From: Clostridiales bacterium
GTDB taxonomy: Bacteria; Bacillota; Clostridia; Lutisporales; Lutisporaceae
Direction of reading: 5' to 3'
Length of the DNA: 13,410 nt
Assembly: GCA_012522255.1 (NCBI GenBank)
Contig: JAAYKT010000256.1
Location: forward strand, 1 to 13,410
Numbering within the stretch: position 1 is the stretch's first letter; each line of letters starts with the position of its first letter. The position numbers and the translations under genes are program-made. The notes below the pieces were generated by a model that saw only the letters and a list, made by a program, of their open reading frames with translations, was not told the origin of the DNA and ran no database searches. Shown one piece after another: positions 6,335-13,092 of this stretch.

Positions 6335-6697
6335 TTGAAGAATTATAAGTTAGGAAAAATGGAAAAGCGTTTTGCGGATTTAATTTGGGAGCATGAACCG
6401 TTAAGTTCCCGTGAGTTAACTGAACTTTGCGAAAAGGAGTTTGATTGGAAAAGAACGACTACATATACTATGCTTAAACGTTTGTGTGATCGCAGAATTT
6501 TTCAAAATGATGGTGGAACCGTAAGTGCCTTAATGACTAAAAATGAGTTTTTAGCAGCTCAAGGTGAGGAGTTTATCAATAATGTTTTTGGTGGTTCTCT
6601 ACCTAAATTTCTGGCTGCCTTTACAGGCAGAAACCGGCTGAGTGAAAAGGAAATTAACGAAATTGAAAAGCTAATCAATGAACACAGGGAGGGGTAA
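6335..6697 (+). CDS. BlaI/MecI/CopY-family transcriptional repressor
   Basis: This 120-residue protein has the standard length and layout of BlaI/MecI repressors: an N-terminal winged helix with LGKMEKRFADLIWEHEPLSS, recognition helix KRTTTYTMLKRLCDRRIF (residues 39-56), and a C-terminal dimerisation helix with FINNVFGGSLPKFLAAFTG and LSEKEINEIEKLI. The start is TTG at 6335 behind a perfect AGGAGG at 6321-6326. It probably represses its own operon through the dyad at 6291-6308. In classical systems a membrane M56 metalloprotease (BlaR1/MecR1) cleaves the repressor on signal. Here the neighbouring gene, only 2 bp away, lacks that protease domain, so how repression is relieved is unclear. No beta-lactamase gene is nearby. 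Confidence 0.88.
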   Translation: MKNYKLGKMEKRFADLIWEHEPLSSRELTELCEKEFDWKRTTTYTMLKRLCDRRIFQNDGGTVSALMTKNEFLAAQGEEFINNVFGGSLPKFLAAFTGRNRLSEKEINEIEKLINEHREG

Positions 6698-6699
6698 AG

Positions 6700-7743
6700 A
6701 TGCTTGATAAAATTTTTCAACTGATAAAAAAGCCAAGGTTTTGGATAGTCGCAGTATCATTGGCAGCTGTTGTTTATTTATCGTTTGGGTTATTGGCAAA
6801 TCCAAAGGCTAAAGGCCTTAGTTCTGCAGATATTAATGCTGTTATTCTTGAAATTGACAAGGGTAACAAAACAATGACCGTCAAAGGAATTGATAAAGAT
6901 AGTGTTATAGGCGACATGTGTATACTGACATGGGATAAGGATCCATTTATAACACTTGCAACAAACAGTAAGCCTATGGATCTTTCTTTAGATGATTTTT
7001 CTGTTGGCGATAATATTAAAATTGCTGTTGGTGATATTCAGGAAAGCTATCCCACTAAGACTAAGGCAACAATTATTCAGCTTCAACCTAAGGGGACACA
7101 GTTGTATTCATTGGAAAATTTGTGGGAAGCGCGTACAAAATATGTGGGTGACAACTCGGCCGTTGGTAAGATTATTGGATCATTACAATTCCCGGACGGA
7201 GTATTTTATGATAGTTTTGAACTGCACACAAGCGAGCACCCTTATGGCATAACAATAAATTTTAAAACTGATACAGGTACGCGTAACTTATACTCCGGTG
7301 CGGATAATGAATCACCTTTTAGATTTAACGCCATGATAATGTTCTCATTGATTGAGAATGCTGAATACATTTCTTTCAGTTTAGATGATGGTATATATGA
7401 ACCTTATTCCCTTCAATATACAAACGGTATGGCTGAAGCAATATTTGGCGAAGATTATTTTAAAGCAGGAGAAACCTTTGATGGATTTCGTTACCAGATT
7501 AATAAGCTGAAAGAATTATCTGCAAAAGATAATACAATTTCTGTTCAATACAGTGGCGCAAAAATAATGGAAGGCGTAGAAGTGACAGAATTATATCCTA
7601 TGGATGAGCAGCTCGCGGAAGCCATTATTATGGATTATATGATAAAGTCCACTGTGTGGAAGGGAACTGATATAAAAACTTTGAATGAATGTTACCTGAT
7701 TCGTCAGACATATACTGTAGCAAATGAAACCCATGATTTTTAG
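6700..7743 (+). CDS. membrane-anchored DUF4825 protein (BlaR1-like C-terminal part without M56 domain)
   Basis: The 347-residue product begins KIFQLIKKPRFWIVAVSLAA, with one membrane segment at about residues 14-33 (WIVAVSLAAVVYLSFGLLAN). This resembles the last membrane helix of M56/BlaR1-type sensors and the linker just before it. An extracellular region follows, with the DUF4825 domain at about 140-270 (LENLWEARTKYVGDNSAVG to FDGFRYQINKL). The M56 metalloprotease domain, including its HExxH motif, is absent. The ATG follows GGGAGGGG 2 bp downstream of blaI. The frame ends at a TAG at 7741 but coding similarity continues (see 7744-7851), so the gene seems nonsense-mutated. It could be a naturally protease-free sensor or the product of an internal deletion. 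Confidence 0.75.
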   Translation: MLDKIFQLIKKPRFWIVAVSLAAVVYLSFGLLANPKAKGLSSADINAVILEIDKGNKTMTVKGIDKDSVIGDMCILTWDKDPFITLATNSKPMDLSLDDFSVGDNIKIAVGDIQESYPTKTKATIIQLQPKGTQLYSLENLWEARTKYVGDNSAVGKIIGSLQFPDGVFYDSFELHTSEHPYGITINFKTDTGTRNLYSGADNESPFRFNAMIMFSLIENAEYISFSLDDGIYEPYSLQYTNGMAEAIFGEDYFKAGETFDGFRYQINKLKELSAKDNTISVQYSGAKIMEGVEVTELYPMDEQLAEAIIMDYMIKSTVWKGTDIKTLNECYLIRQTYTVANETHDF

Positions 7744-7851
7744 GCTTATCTCTTGGATGATGGAAAAGCTGTACTGCAGGCTGGGTTAGACGGGTTTTAT
7801 TCTATTATTAAAGATGAACTTTACTATCAATTGGTTGAACTTTTTGATTAG
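7744..7851 (+). pseudogene. continuation of the DUF4825 gene beyond an amber codon
   Basis: In the same frame, directly after TAG 7741-7743, 35 further sense codons read AYLLDDGKAVLQAGLDGFYS and then IIKDELYYQLVELFD before TAG 7849-7851. This resembles the ordinary C-terminal end of the family, in which an aromatic H-D-[FY]-Y-A-Y segment is expected at the stop. A Tyr codon changed to TAG by one base is the simplest explanation. Amber read-through cannot be excluded from sequence alone. Confidence 0.7.
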
Positions 7852-7904
7852 CATTCGATTGTCGTTATAAATGTGGTGGAATGCTGTATCTTATAATACT
7901 TATA

Positions 7905-8018
7905 TGGATAGGATAAGCTGTTTGGGGCCTTAGATGCCACAAAACCCGAACATTATCCACCGGCAAAAAAGTTTAATATGCTAATTTTGCTTTTGCCTTG
8001 GATTGCCATATGGATTTA
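7905..8018 (+). pseudogene. fragment of a paralogue of the flavodoxin/SCP2/membrane protein gene
   Basis: This stretch closely matches 9476-9587 within the intact gene downstream. It reads D-K-L-F-G-A-L-D-A-T-K-P-E-H-Y-P-P-A-K-K and continues FNMLILLLPWIAIWI to a TAA at 8016, corresponding to residues about 333-367 of that protein. The two copies differ at scattered, mostly third-codon positions, so this is an old paralogue fragment and not a recent exact duplication. Neither end of the gene is present. Confidence 0.8.
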
Positions 8019-8157
8019 ATGTTTTTCATTTCAATTACTCGGTCTGCAATCGTAGCTAAAAGGGAATTGTGCGTCACGATGATCACTGTTTTACCCATTT
8101 TAATTTTGTTATATAGGAATGACGCTATATTCTTTTTATGTCTTCTAAATCGAAATA
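8017..8157 (-). pseudogene. relic of an ABC transporter ATPase C-terminal part
   Basis: Read on the minus strand, the frame encodes KNIASFLYNKIKMGKTVIIV followed by THNSLLATIADRVIEMKN. The segment K-T-V-I-I-V-T-H-N is the H-loop region of MacB/LolD-type ABC ATPases, and A-x-x-A-D-R-V-I-x-M-K-N is the usual following strand and end. Walker A, signature and Walker B motifs are missing. The 3' end runs into the flavodoxin-gene relic at about 8017, so the join is a recombination scar. Confidence 0.65.
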
Positions 8158-8244
8158 AACGTTCCGCGTCTTGAAAGGTGATGGGTTTGTATACTGTAAT
8201 TTTACTTTTTCAAAGTCACTTAATCTTTTATTGTAGTAATACAT
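8125..8244 (-). CDS. short 39-residue ORF with a strong ribosome binding site
   Basis: An ATG on the minus strand at 8244 is preceded by GAGAGGTGAT (8264-8255) and opens 39 residues beginning MYYYNKRLSDFEKVKLQYTN. The 3' part overlaps the ABC ATPase relic in another frame. I do not recognise the protein. The start signal looks real, so it may be the surviving 5' end of a lost gene joined to the ABC relic. It is probably not a functional gene. Confidence 0.25.
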   Translation of the reverse strand: MYYYNKRLSDFEKVKLQYTNPSPFKTRNVYFDLEDIKRI

Positions 8245-8376
8245 AGTTATAATATCACCTCTCATACATACTGTACCAATTTGTTTGTGTGATAGCCAAC
8301 GTATATTTTATTTCTATAAAGAAGTTGCAGCATAGATTGTTTTATTATATTTACTCTACTGACAATTGAAGACAGC

Positions 8377-8427
8377 CTTGATTTTTCAAACCCCGCAATG
8401 GTATAGTAATTATGCTATGGCGGGGTA
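8377..8427. repeat. diverged second copy of the palindromic CCCCGCCATAG element
   Basis: CTTGATTTTT leads into ACCCCGC...ATAGTAATTATGCTATGGCGGGGTA, matching the element at 4667-4708 apart from a short insertion (AATGG region) in the left arm and two extra bases at the centre. The arms can still pair. The insertion places TTGATT (8378-8383) 18 bp from TATAGT (8402-8407), a possible promoter for the gene at 8487. No T-run follows on the plus strand. Confidence 0.55.
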
Positions 8428-8486
8428 CTATTCTGCTATCAATGAACCTGATATGGAAGCCATTATTTTGTAACTGAGGTGTCATC

Positions 8487-10073
8487 ATGAAAGTTTTGGT
8501 TGTAAATGGATCCCCTAAGAGTGATAATAGCAATTCAATGCATCTTACCCGCGCATTTTTAGATGGGGCCGGGTGGTTGGATGCGGAAATTATCGATGTG
8601 TCAAAGGAAGATATAAGCGGTTGCTTGGGGTGCTTTTCTTGTTGGAATAAAACACCGGGAAAGTGTGTCATAAACGATGGAATGGATGAAATCCTATCTA
8701 AAATAATTTCCGCTGATGTGATTATATGGTCCTTCCCATTATACTTTTTTAATGTCCCGGGAGAGCTAAAGAACTTGATTGATCGGCAACTGCCTCTCAG
8801 CCTTCCGTTTATGGCGGAAAGTTCCGAAAGCGGAGGGCACCCTCCGCGCTATGACCTAAGCCGACAAAAGCATGTCATTATTTCAACTTGCGGCTTTTGG
8901 ACGACAAAGGGTAACTATGATTCTGTTCTTTCTATGTTTGATCATATATGTGGCAAGGACAAGTATATTGCAATTCTATGCGGACAGGGAGAGCTGTTTA
9001 GTGTACCGGAACTCAAGAGCCGCACAGATTCCTATTTGAAGATTGTAAGCCGTGCAGGGGCAGAGTATGCCGCCAGGGGGATTCTCATTGAGACAAAAAT
9101 GGAGCTTGCAGAACCATTGTATCCCCGTAATGTGTTTGAAAGAATGGCAGATGCTTCCTGGGGTATTGCCTGGAACGGGGATATTAGTGTACCAATTGAT
9201 GAAAGCCATAGTTTCACAATTCAAATGGCAGCTTTATACAAACCTGACGGCATGGAACGTGTTTTGGAAATTTATTATACCGATATTGATAAGACCTATC
9301 AAATTTTAATGACCAGACAGGGGTCAGAAGTGATAACCAACGGTTTTAGGCCGTATACCACCAGGATTGAAACACCGTATTCCCTCTGGCGTTCTATTTC
9401 CCGTAATGAAATTTCCGGTGAAGAGGCGTTATTTAAGCATCTTTATAAGGTTAAGGGAGATTTTAATCTCATGCTGGAATGGGATAAGCTGTTTGGGGCC
9501 TTTGATGCTGCGAAACCCGAGCATTATCCACCGGCAAAAAAGCCTAATATGCTGATTTTGCTTTTACCGTGGATTGCCATATGGATTGCAATGGCAATAG
9601 ACTCTACGGTCGGCAGCGTGGCAGGAATTGCTGCAGCTTCATTTGTACCTTTATTATGGCTCAGGTTCCGGCCTGTTATTTTTGAACAGGTTAGTGTACC
9701 AATTGTGACTGGGATTTCATTTGCAGCATTGTTCGGAGCGGATATCAGATTGGTGGTCTCCGGCAGCTACTTGATTTTCGGACTTATATGGATCGTAGGA
9801 TCATTTACTGAAATACCATTGACGGCTTATTACAGCGCTTCCGGTTATGGCGGGAATAGTGCATTTTCGAATCCGCTTTTTATAAGAACAAATCGTATTT
9901 TGTCTTTTGTTTGGGGATCACTGTATCTGATAACACCTATATGGACGTATATCTTGATGGGCACCGGTTATGCATCTTACACAGGTTTGATTAATTCCCT
10001 CTTGCCTGCTTTTATGGGTATTTTCACGGTATGGTTTATAAAGTGGTATCCTGCCCGATACGCAAGAGGCTGA
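8487..10073 (+). CDS. flavodoxin-like FMN reductase fused to an SCP2-like domain and a membrane domain
   Basis: The 528-residue protein has three parts. Residues 1 to about 170 are an NADPH-dependent FMN reductase/flavodoxin-like domain, with the phosphate-loop type start MKVLVVNGSPKSDNSNS, a cysteine group C46-LG-C49-FS-C52 and SFPLYFFNVPGELKNLIDR. Residues about 235-332 resemble an SCP2-type domain (HSFTIQMAALYKPDGMERVL, FRPYTTRIETPYSLWRSI, and EALFKHLYKVKGDFNLML). Residues about 354-522 hold five or six hydrophobic helices, the first starting MLILLLPWIAIWIAMAI. The protein is probably a membrane-anchored flavin oxidoreductase with its catalytic domain in the cytoplasm; the substrate is unknown. 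ATG follows GAGGTG at 8476-8481. It stands alone between decayed DNA and a GC-rich segment. A fragment of a paralogue lies upstream at 7905-8018. Confidence 0.8.
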   Translation: MKVLVVNGSPKSDNSNSMHLTRAFLDGAGWLDAEIIDVSKEDISGCLGCFSCWNKTPGKCVINDGMDEILSKIISADVIIWSFPLYFFNVPGELKNLIDRQLPLSLPFMAESSESGGHPPRYDLSRQKHVIISTCGFWTTKGNYDSVLSMFDHICGKDKYIAILCGQGELFSVPELKSRTDSYLKIVSRAGAEYAARGILIETKMELAEPLYPRNVFERMADASWGIAWNGDISVPIDESHSFTIQMAALYKPDGMERVLEIYYTDIDKTYQILMTRQGSEVITNGFRPYTTRIETPYSLWRSISRNEISGEEALFKHLYKVKGDFNLMLEWDKLFGAFDAAKPEHYPPAKKPNMLILLLPWIAIWIAMAIDSTVGSVAGIAAASFVPLLWLRFRPVIFEQVSVPIVTGISFAALFGADIRLVVSGSYLIFGLIWIVGSFTEIPLTAYYSASGYGGNSAFSNPLFIRTNRILSFVWGSLYLITPIWTYILMGTGYASYTGLINSLLPAFMGIFTVWFIKWYPARYARG

Positions 10074-10387
10074 GGATAGATTTTCAATTTACAGACAAAA
10101 TTTGGAGTACACACAGGGAAGCGCAAAAGACGAATTTTAACGAAATTCGATTATTTGTATAAAGAAGAGAGCCATGGCCTTTCTATTGTTCAAATAATAA
10201 TCGTTTCAAAAGTGAAATAATTTTTTATTCTCTGCAACAATTCGACTGATTGACGCGAATATATAAACAACGGGAAAGGGGGCGCAGGGTTGGATCAAGA
10301 TCAAAAGCTAATACGGGAAATTCTGTACCGCCTCCCTGTTTTTCCATATACTCCAGAGGTATTACTATAAGGAAGGAGCGATTGCTC
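10074..10387 (+). other. intergenic region with weak hairpins and a truncated leading ORF
   Basis: An AT-rich hairpin CGAATTT-TAACG-AAATTCG lies at 10131-10149. Another, TTTCA-AAAG-TGAAA, lies at 10204-10217 with six Ts at 10221-10226. Either could be a weak terminator for the gene at 8487. From about 10270 the base composition becomes clearly richer in G and C, marking the edge of the ABC transporter segment. A short ORF at 10290-10370 lies in this edge. Confidence 0.45.
10290..10370 (+). pseudogene. 26-residue ORF, probable 5' remnant of a lost gene in the ABC operon
   Basis: A TTG at 10290, preceded by a purine-rich GGGAAAGGGGG at 10272-10282, opens the peptide LDQDQKLIREILYRLPVFPY plus six residues and ends at TAA 10368-10370, 17 bp before the ABC ATPase start. 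The helix-forming charged beginning with L-I-R-E-I-L-Y-R looks like a protein N-terminus. I read it as the remains of a first operon gene (for example a regulator or anti-sigma-type membrane protein) shortened by deletion, but identification is not possible. Confidence 0.3.
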
Positions 10388-11239
10388 ATGCTGTCCGTTG
10401 AACATGTTACAAAACAATATGGGAGCTTTACGGCTCTCGAAGATATCAGCCTCGCTTTTGAGGCGGGGGTTTACGGTTTGCTGGCGCCCAACGGCGCCGG
10501 GAAAACCACCCTCATTAAAATGCTGACCACGCTGCTGTTCCCGACAAAGGGAAAGATCCTATGGGACGGCCAGGACATTCTGACGATGGACGGCGATTAT
10601 CGCGGTCTGCTTGGCTATCTGCCGCAGGAGTTTGGCTACTACAAAAATTATTCGCCCCGACAGTTCCTGCGGTATATGGCGGCCCTCCAGGGCGTTGGCA
10701 GGAAAACGGCCGACAACCGGATTGACGAGCTGCTGGAGCTGGTATCCCTCTCCGATGTGAGAGATAAAAAGATGAAGCAGTTTTCTGGTGGGATGATCCA
10801 GCGCGTAGGCATCGCCCAGGCAATGCTGAACGACCCGAAGCTGCTTATTCTGGACGAGCCTACTGCGGGGCTGGACCCCAAGGAGCGGGTGCGCTTTCGC
10901 AACCTCATCCATAACCTGTCCAGTGATCGTATTGTGATCCTATCCACCCACATTGTTTCTGATATAGAAACCATCGCTGGCCAGATCGTCATGATTCGCG
11001 ACCACAAACTGTACTGCTGCGATACGTCAGCGCGCATTTGCGCGGTGCTTCATGGAAAGATTTTTGAGATACCGGAGGGAAGTACGATAGCGGATAGTCA
11101 ACTGCTGCTGAGTGAGCGCCAGAGTGAAAATGGCACGATGCTCCGGATAGCCGCAGATGTCCCTTCCACGGGAGCAGTTCCAGTGATGCCGAATCTGGAG
11201 GATGCATTCCTCTATATCTACCGGGATGGTCAGGCATGA
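10388..11239 (+). CDS. ABC transporter ATP-binding protein
   Basis: The 283-residue protein is a BcrA/CcmA-type ABC ATPase. It has Walker A LLAPNGAGKTT (31-41), with Ala in place of the usual first Gly of the loop, a Q-loop at LPQEFG (78-83), signature QFSGGMIQR (131-139), Walker B LLILDEPTAGLD (152-163) and H-loop STH (186-188). The C-terminal extension from about 210 ends in NLEDAFLYIYRD, typical of this subgroup. I chose ATG 10388 because GGAAGGAG (10371-10378) lies in front of it and the protein starts with the canonical LSVEHVTKQYG; the longer open frame to 10250 is not protein-like. Its stop overlaps the permease start (ATGA at 11236). It probably powers an exporter together with that permease; substrate unknown. 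Codon use is richer in G and C than in the flanking genes. Confidence 0.9.
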   Translation: MLSVEHVTKQYGSFTALEDISLAFEAGVYGLLAPNGAGKTTLIKMLTTLLFPTKGKILWDGQDILTMDGDYRGLLGYLPQEFGYYKNYSPRQFLRYMAALQGVGRKTADNRIDELLELVSLSDVRDKKMKQFSGGMIQRVGIAQAMLNDPKLLILDEPTAGLDPKERVRFRNLIHNLSSDRIVILSTHIVSDIETIAGQIVMIRDHKLYCCDTSARICAVLHGKIFEIPEGSTIADSQLLLSERQSENGTMLRIAADVPSTGAVPVMPNLEDAFLYIYRDGQA

Positions 11240-12132
11240 GGCGGGAACTGATCGCCTGGGAGCTGCGAAAGCTCTGGTCGCTGCCCATGTTCCCTGTTTT
11301 TCTGCTCCTGTGCCTGGTGTTCAATGTCCTGCTGATTACCGGCAGCAGGTACAATAACGACTATGTGCGCTATGTGAGCGAGGTGACGGAGCGCGTCGGC
11401 GGGCAGATGGGAGCGGACTTCGACACTTCGCTTGCAGAGCTGCCGCAGTCCGAATACCGTGACACGCTGATCGCACAAACCGCAGGGGCAACAGATATTT
11501 ACGAAGATTATGACACATCGCAGATCAGCGATCTGTATGTGGAGATCTATCATCTCACCGGCGCTGCGGCCGCCGCCATAGAGCAAAAATGCGATAAGCT
11601 GCAGGACAGCGTCGGCACTTTAGCCGCGCAGGACGCTTCCCTCAGCCTGAGTGCAGCGGGAATGACAAAACCGCTGATGGAAAGCCTGTTTTATACGGCC
11701 TGCCGCGCGGTCATCCTGGAGGGAATGCTGCTGGCTGTTTTGATGGCGCTGTATTCCTGCGGGTGTGAAAAACTTAGCCGGACAGAACATATTGTGTACA
11801 GCACCCGGACAGGCCGAAACGTCCAGTATGCAAAGGCTGCCGCCAGCGCCTTGTCCGCGCTCATTTCCTACCTTGTTCTTGCGGCGGCTACGATCACCGT
11901 GTTTGTGCTGTTGTGGAAGCCGGGCGCTGTCTGGGACGCCAGTATGTCGAGCCAATTCAATTACTATATCGCCATCATCTACAAGCTGCCGTTCATCACC
12001 TGGGCGCCGTTTACGATGCGGGGATATTTGGCGGCGACGCTCGCCCTGAGTACGGCTGTATTACTGATTTTTCACGGACTCGGCTTCGCCTCTGGGCTGC
12101 TGACCGGCGACGCCTACAAGGGTTTTCTCTAA
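11236..12132 (+). CDS. ABC transporter permease, 3'-truncated
   Basis: The 298-residue product starts MRRELIAWELRKLWSLPMFP, followed by a membrane helix at about residues 17-36 (MFPVFLLLCLVFNVLLITGS). A large extracytoplasmic region follows, then helices near 155-175, 202-228 and 260-290. This is the layout of ABC-2-like permeases working with BcrA-type ATPases. The start overlaps the ATPase stop by four bases, giving translational coupling. The frame ends abruptly at FASGLLTGDAYKGFL, inside what should be a membrane bundle. The DNA turns AT-rich at the same point and a different coding frame takes over, so the C-terminal part of the permease appears deleted. It is unlikely to be fully functional. 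Confidence 0.75.
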   Translation: MRRELIAWELRKLWSLPMFPVFLLLCLVFNVLLITGSRYNNDYVRYVSEVTERVGGQMGADFDTSLAELPQSEYRDTLIAQTAGATDIYEDYDTSQISDLYVEIYHLTGAAAAAIEQKCDKLQDSVGTLAAQDASLSLSAAGMTKPLMESLFYTACRAVILEGMLLAVLMALYSCGCEKLSRTEHIVYSTRTGRNVQYAKAAASALSALISYLVLAAATITVFVLLWKPGAVWDASMSSQFNYYIAIIYKLPFITWAPFTMRGYLAATLALSTAVLLIFHGLGFASGLLTGDAYKGFL

Positions 12133-12383
12133 TTGAATTGTTCAGCGAATATGAATGGCGGGCAAATCGAGCGCTGAACGACTTTTCAGCCAGTGATTTT
12201 GATTTGTTCATTGAAATTTACACGCTGGACATGGCACAGGTTTTCACGCTGTATGGTGGATATGATCTTGTACTATATAAAGATAATATTAATGATTATG
12301 CCTTGTATTTTACCTATATTATTACGGAGGAAGGCGCATTTGCAGATTTAGCAGTACAGCTTAAAGAATTTATGGATAAATAA
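12133..12383 (+). pseudogene. C-terminal remnant of an unidentified protein
   Basis: From just after the permease stop to TAA 12381-12383, one frame encodes about 83 protein-like residues: EYEWRANRALNDFSASDFDL continuing to a YGGYDLVLYKDNINDYALYF segment and ending EEGAFADLAVQLKEFMDK. Composition and codon use match the AT-rich background, not the ABC genes. No start codon with a ribosome binding site exists in this frame at its beginning; the ATG at 11913 lies inside the permease gene in another frame. I do not recognise the family. It is best read as the surviving 3' end of a gene cut by the event that also cut the permease. Confidence 0.55.
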
Positions 12384-12592
12384 ACATCTTTTCCCCTTGA
12401 TAATGTCTGCTTTGATATATCAAGCTCCATGAGAATTCAAGGTAGTGATATTAAATAGAAAATCGGCGCTTTCGGTTATGAACTTATCGTGTACGGATAC
12501 TCCTTATGTAAACACTGACGAACAGTTCGACAAAACTGAACAGTTGAATTTGTCTAGTGATATAGAGGAGTATATTTGTCATTTGTATATTC
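12384..12592. other. non-coding region before the XRE-HipA promoter
   Basis: No gene is supported here. A loose inverted repeat CTTGATA...TATCAAG spans 12394-12422. Two copies of GAACAGTT lie 18 bp apart (12520-12527 and 12538-12545), the first inside the palindrome CGAACAGTTCG. Whether these are regulatory is unknown. Confidence 0.35.
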
Positions 12593-12625
12593 TTGACATT
12601 GTATCGGTGTTCCGATACAATGTCA
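12593..12625 (+). promoter_or_regulatory. XRE-HipA promoter embedded in a 14+14 bp operator palindrome
   Basis: TTGACA (12593-12598) and TACAAT (12616-12621) are separated by exactly 17 bp. TGACATTGTATCGG (12594-12607) and its exact reverse complement CCGATACAATGTCA (12612-12625) flank TGTT. Both promoter boxes except the first T of the -35 therefore lie within the dyad, so protein bound there should block RNA polymerase. The XRE protein encoded next is the natural ligand. Transcription would begin near 12628, leaving a leader of only about 12 bases. Confidence 0.85.
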
Positions 12626-12639
12626 TTGAGGTGATCAGT

Positions 12640-13092
12640 ATGAAATTTGAAGAACTTTTGCAAGAAAGAGGAATATCGCGATACTATTTATCTAAAACCA
12701 GCGGTGTTCCATGGGCAACTCTTGCTGATATATACTCCGGTAAAACCCGTTTGGAAAGGTGCAATGCGTCTACACTTATTAAGCTTTCAAGAGCGCTTGA
12801 TATGTCTTTAGAAGAACTCCTTGAAGTAGATAACAGTCCGAATTCAAAGACTATTGATGGGAAACCGGCACGTAAAAACTATTTAGAAAGCGGCCTTCCG
12901 GCCAGTATTCAAAAGGCAATTGATGATTATTTGCAAGGAGAACAAGACCGGGTGCTGCACCTTGATTGTCTAAGTGATGAGTTGTACGGAGCAATAAATT
13001 CCAATCTTTGGGGAGGACGTATCAACGAAAAACAAGCAGATTATCTTAGAAAAAAATATTTATATGGAGCCGAGGTAAATACAGATGATTGA
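12640..13092 (+). CDS. XRE-family HTH regulator, HipB-like antitoxin
   Basis: The 150-residue protein has an N-terminal HTH of the XRE type (residues 1-62: LLQERGISRYYLSKTSGVPW, the recognition helix around ATLADIYSGK, then LIKLSRALDMSLEELLE). A C-terminal region at about 80-145 contains YLESGLPASIQKAIDDYLQG and LWGGRINEKQADYLRKKYL, which is common in regulators placed before HipA-like kinases in Clostridia. The start at 12640 follows GAGGTGAT (12628-12635); the frame is open further upstream, but that would run through the promoter and operator. The stop overlaps the HipA-like start by 8 bp, so the two are probably translationally coupled. It likely represses its own operon through the palindrome and may neutralise the kinase; the latter is inference from HipBA-type systems. 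Confidence 0.85.
   Translation: MKFEELLQERGISRYYLSKTSGVPWATLADIYSGKTRLERCNASTLIKLSRALDMSLEELLEVDNSPNSKTIDGKPARKNYLESGLPASIQKAIDDYLQGEQDRVLHLDCLSDELYGAINSNLWGGRINEKQADYLRKKYLYGAEVNTDD

Larger units (their letters stand above)
7852..8486. other. decayed intergenic region with gene relics
   Basis: No intact gene is seen here. The region holds a relic of a paralogue of the following flavodoxin-type gene (about 7905-8018), a minus-strand ABC ATPase relic (about 8017-8157), a short minus-strand ORF with a good ribosome binding site (8125-8244), and a palindromic element (8377-8427) whose left side may contribute a promoter to the gene at 8487. The abutting relics suggest past recombination or deletion. 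Confidence 0.6.

Noticed and set aside
7741..7743. UAG read as pyrrolysine in the DUF4825 protein
   Set aside because: No pyl genes or downstream insertion-like structure are visible here and the family position is expected to be an aromatic residue, so a Tyr-to-amber mutation is simpler.
8351..8671. Minus-strand open frame of 106 codons
   Set aside because: It covers the palindromic repeat and the 5' end of the flavodoxin-like gene and its translation is not protein-like.
10250..10387. N-terminal extension of the ABC ATPase
   Set aside because: The added residues are low-complexity and unlike the family; ATG 10388 has a proper ribosome binding site and gives the standard start LSVEHVTKQYG.
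10515..11586. Several overlapping minus-strand open frames
   Set aside because: They mirror the GC-rich ABC ATPase and permease genes, whose motifs are unambiguous; long antisense frames are expected in GC-richer coding DNA.
11913..12132. ATG 11913 as start of a 156-residue gene ending at 12383
   Set aside because: The first 70 residues are an out-of-frame reading of the permease gene; only the part after about 12130 is protein-like, so this is a relic and not a gene.
12445..12639. Upstream extension of the XRE gene to an ATT/ATG-type start, adding 65 residues
   Set aside because: The extension crosses the promoter and the operator palindrome, lacks a ribosome binding site and does not look like protein; ATG 12640 has GAGGTGAT in front and starts a canonical HTH.
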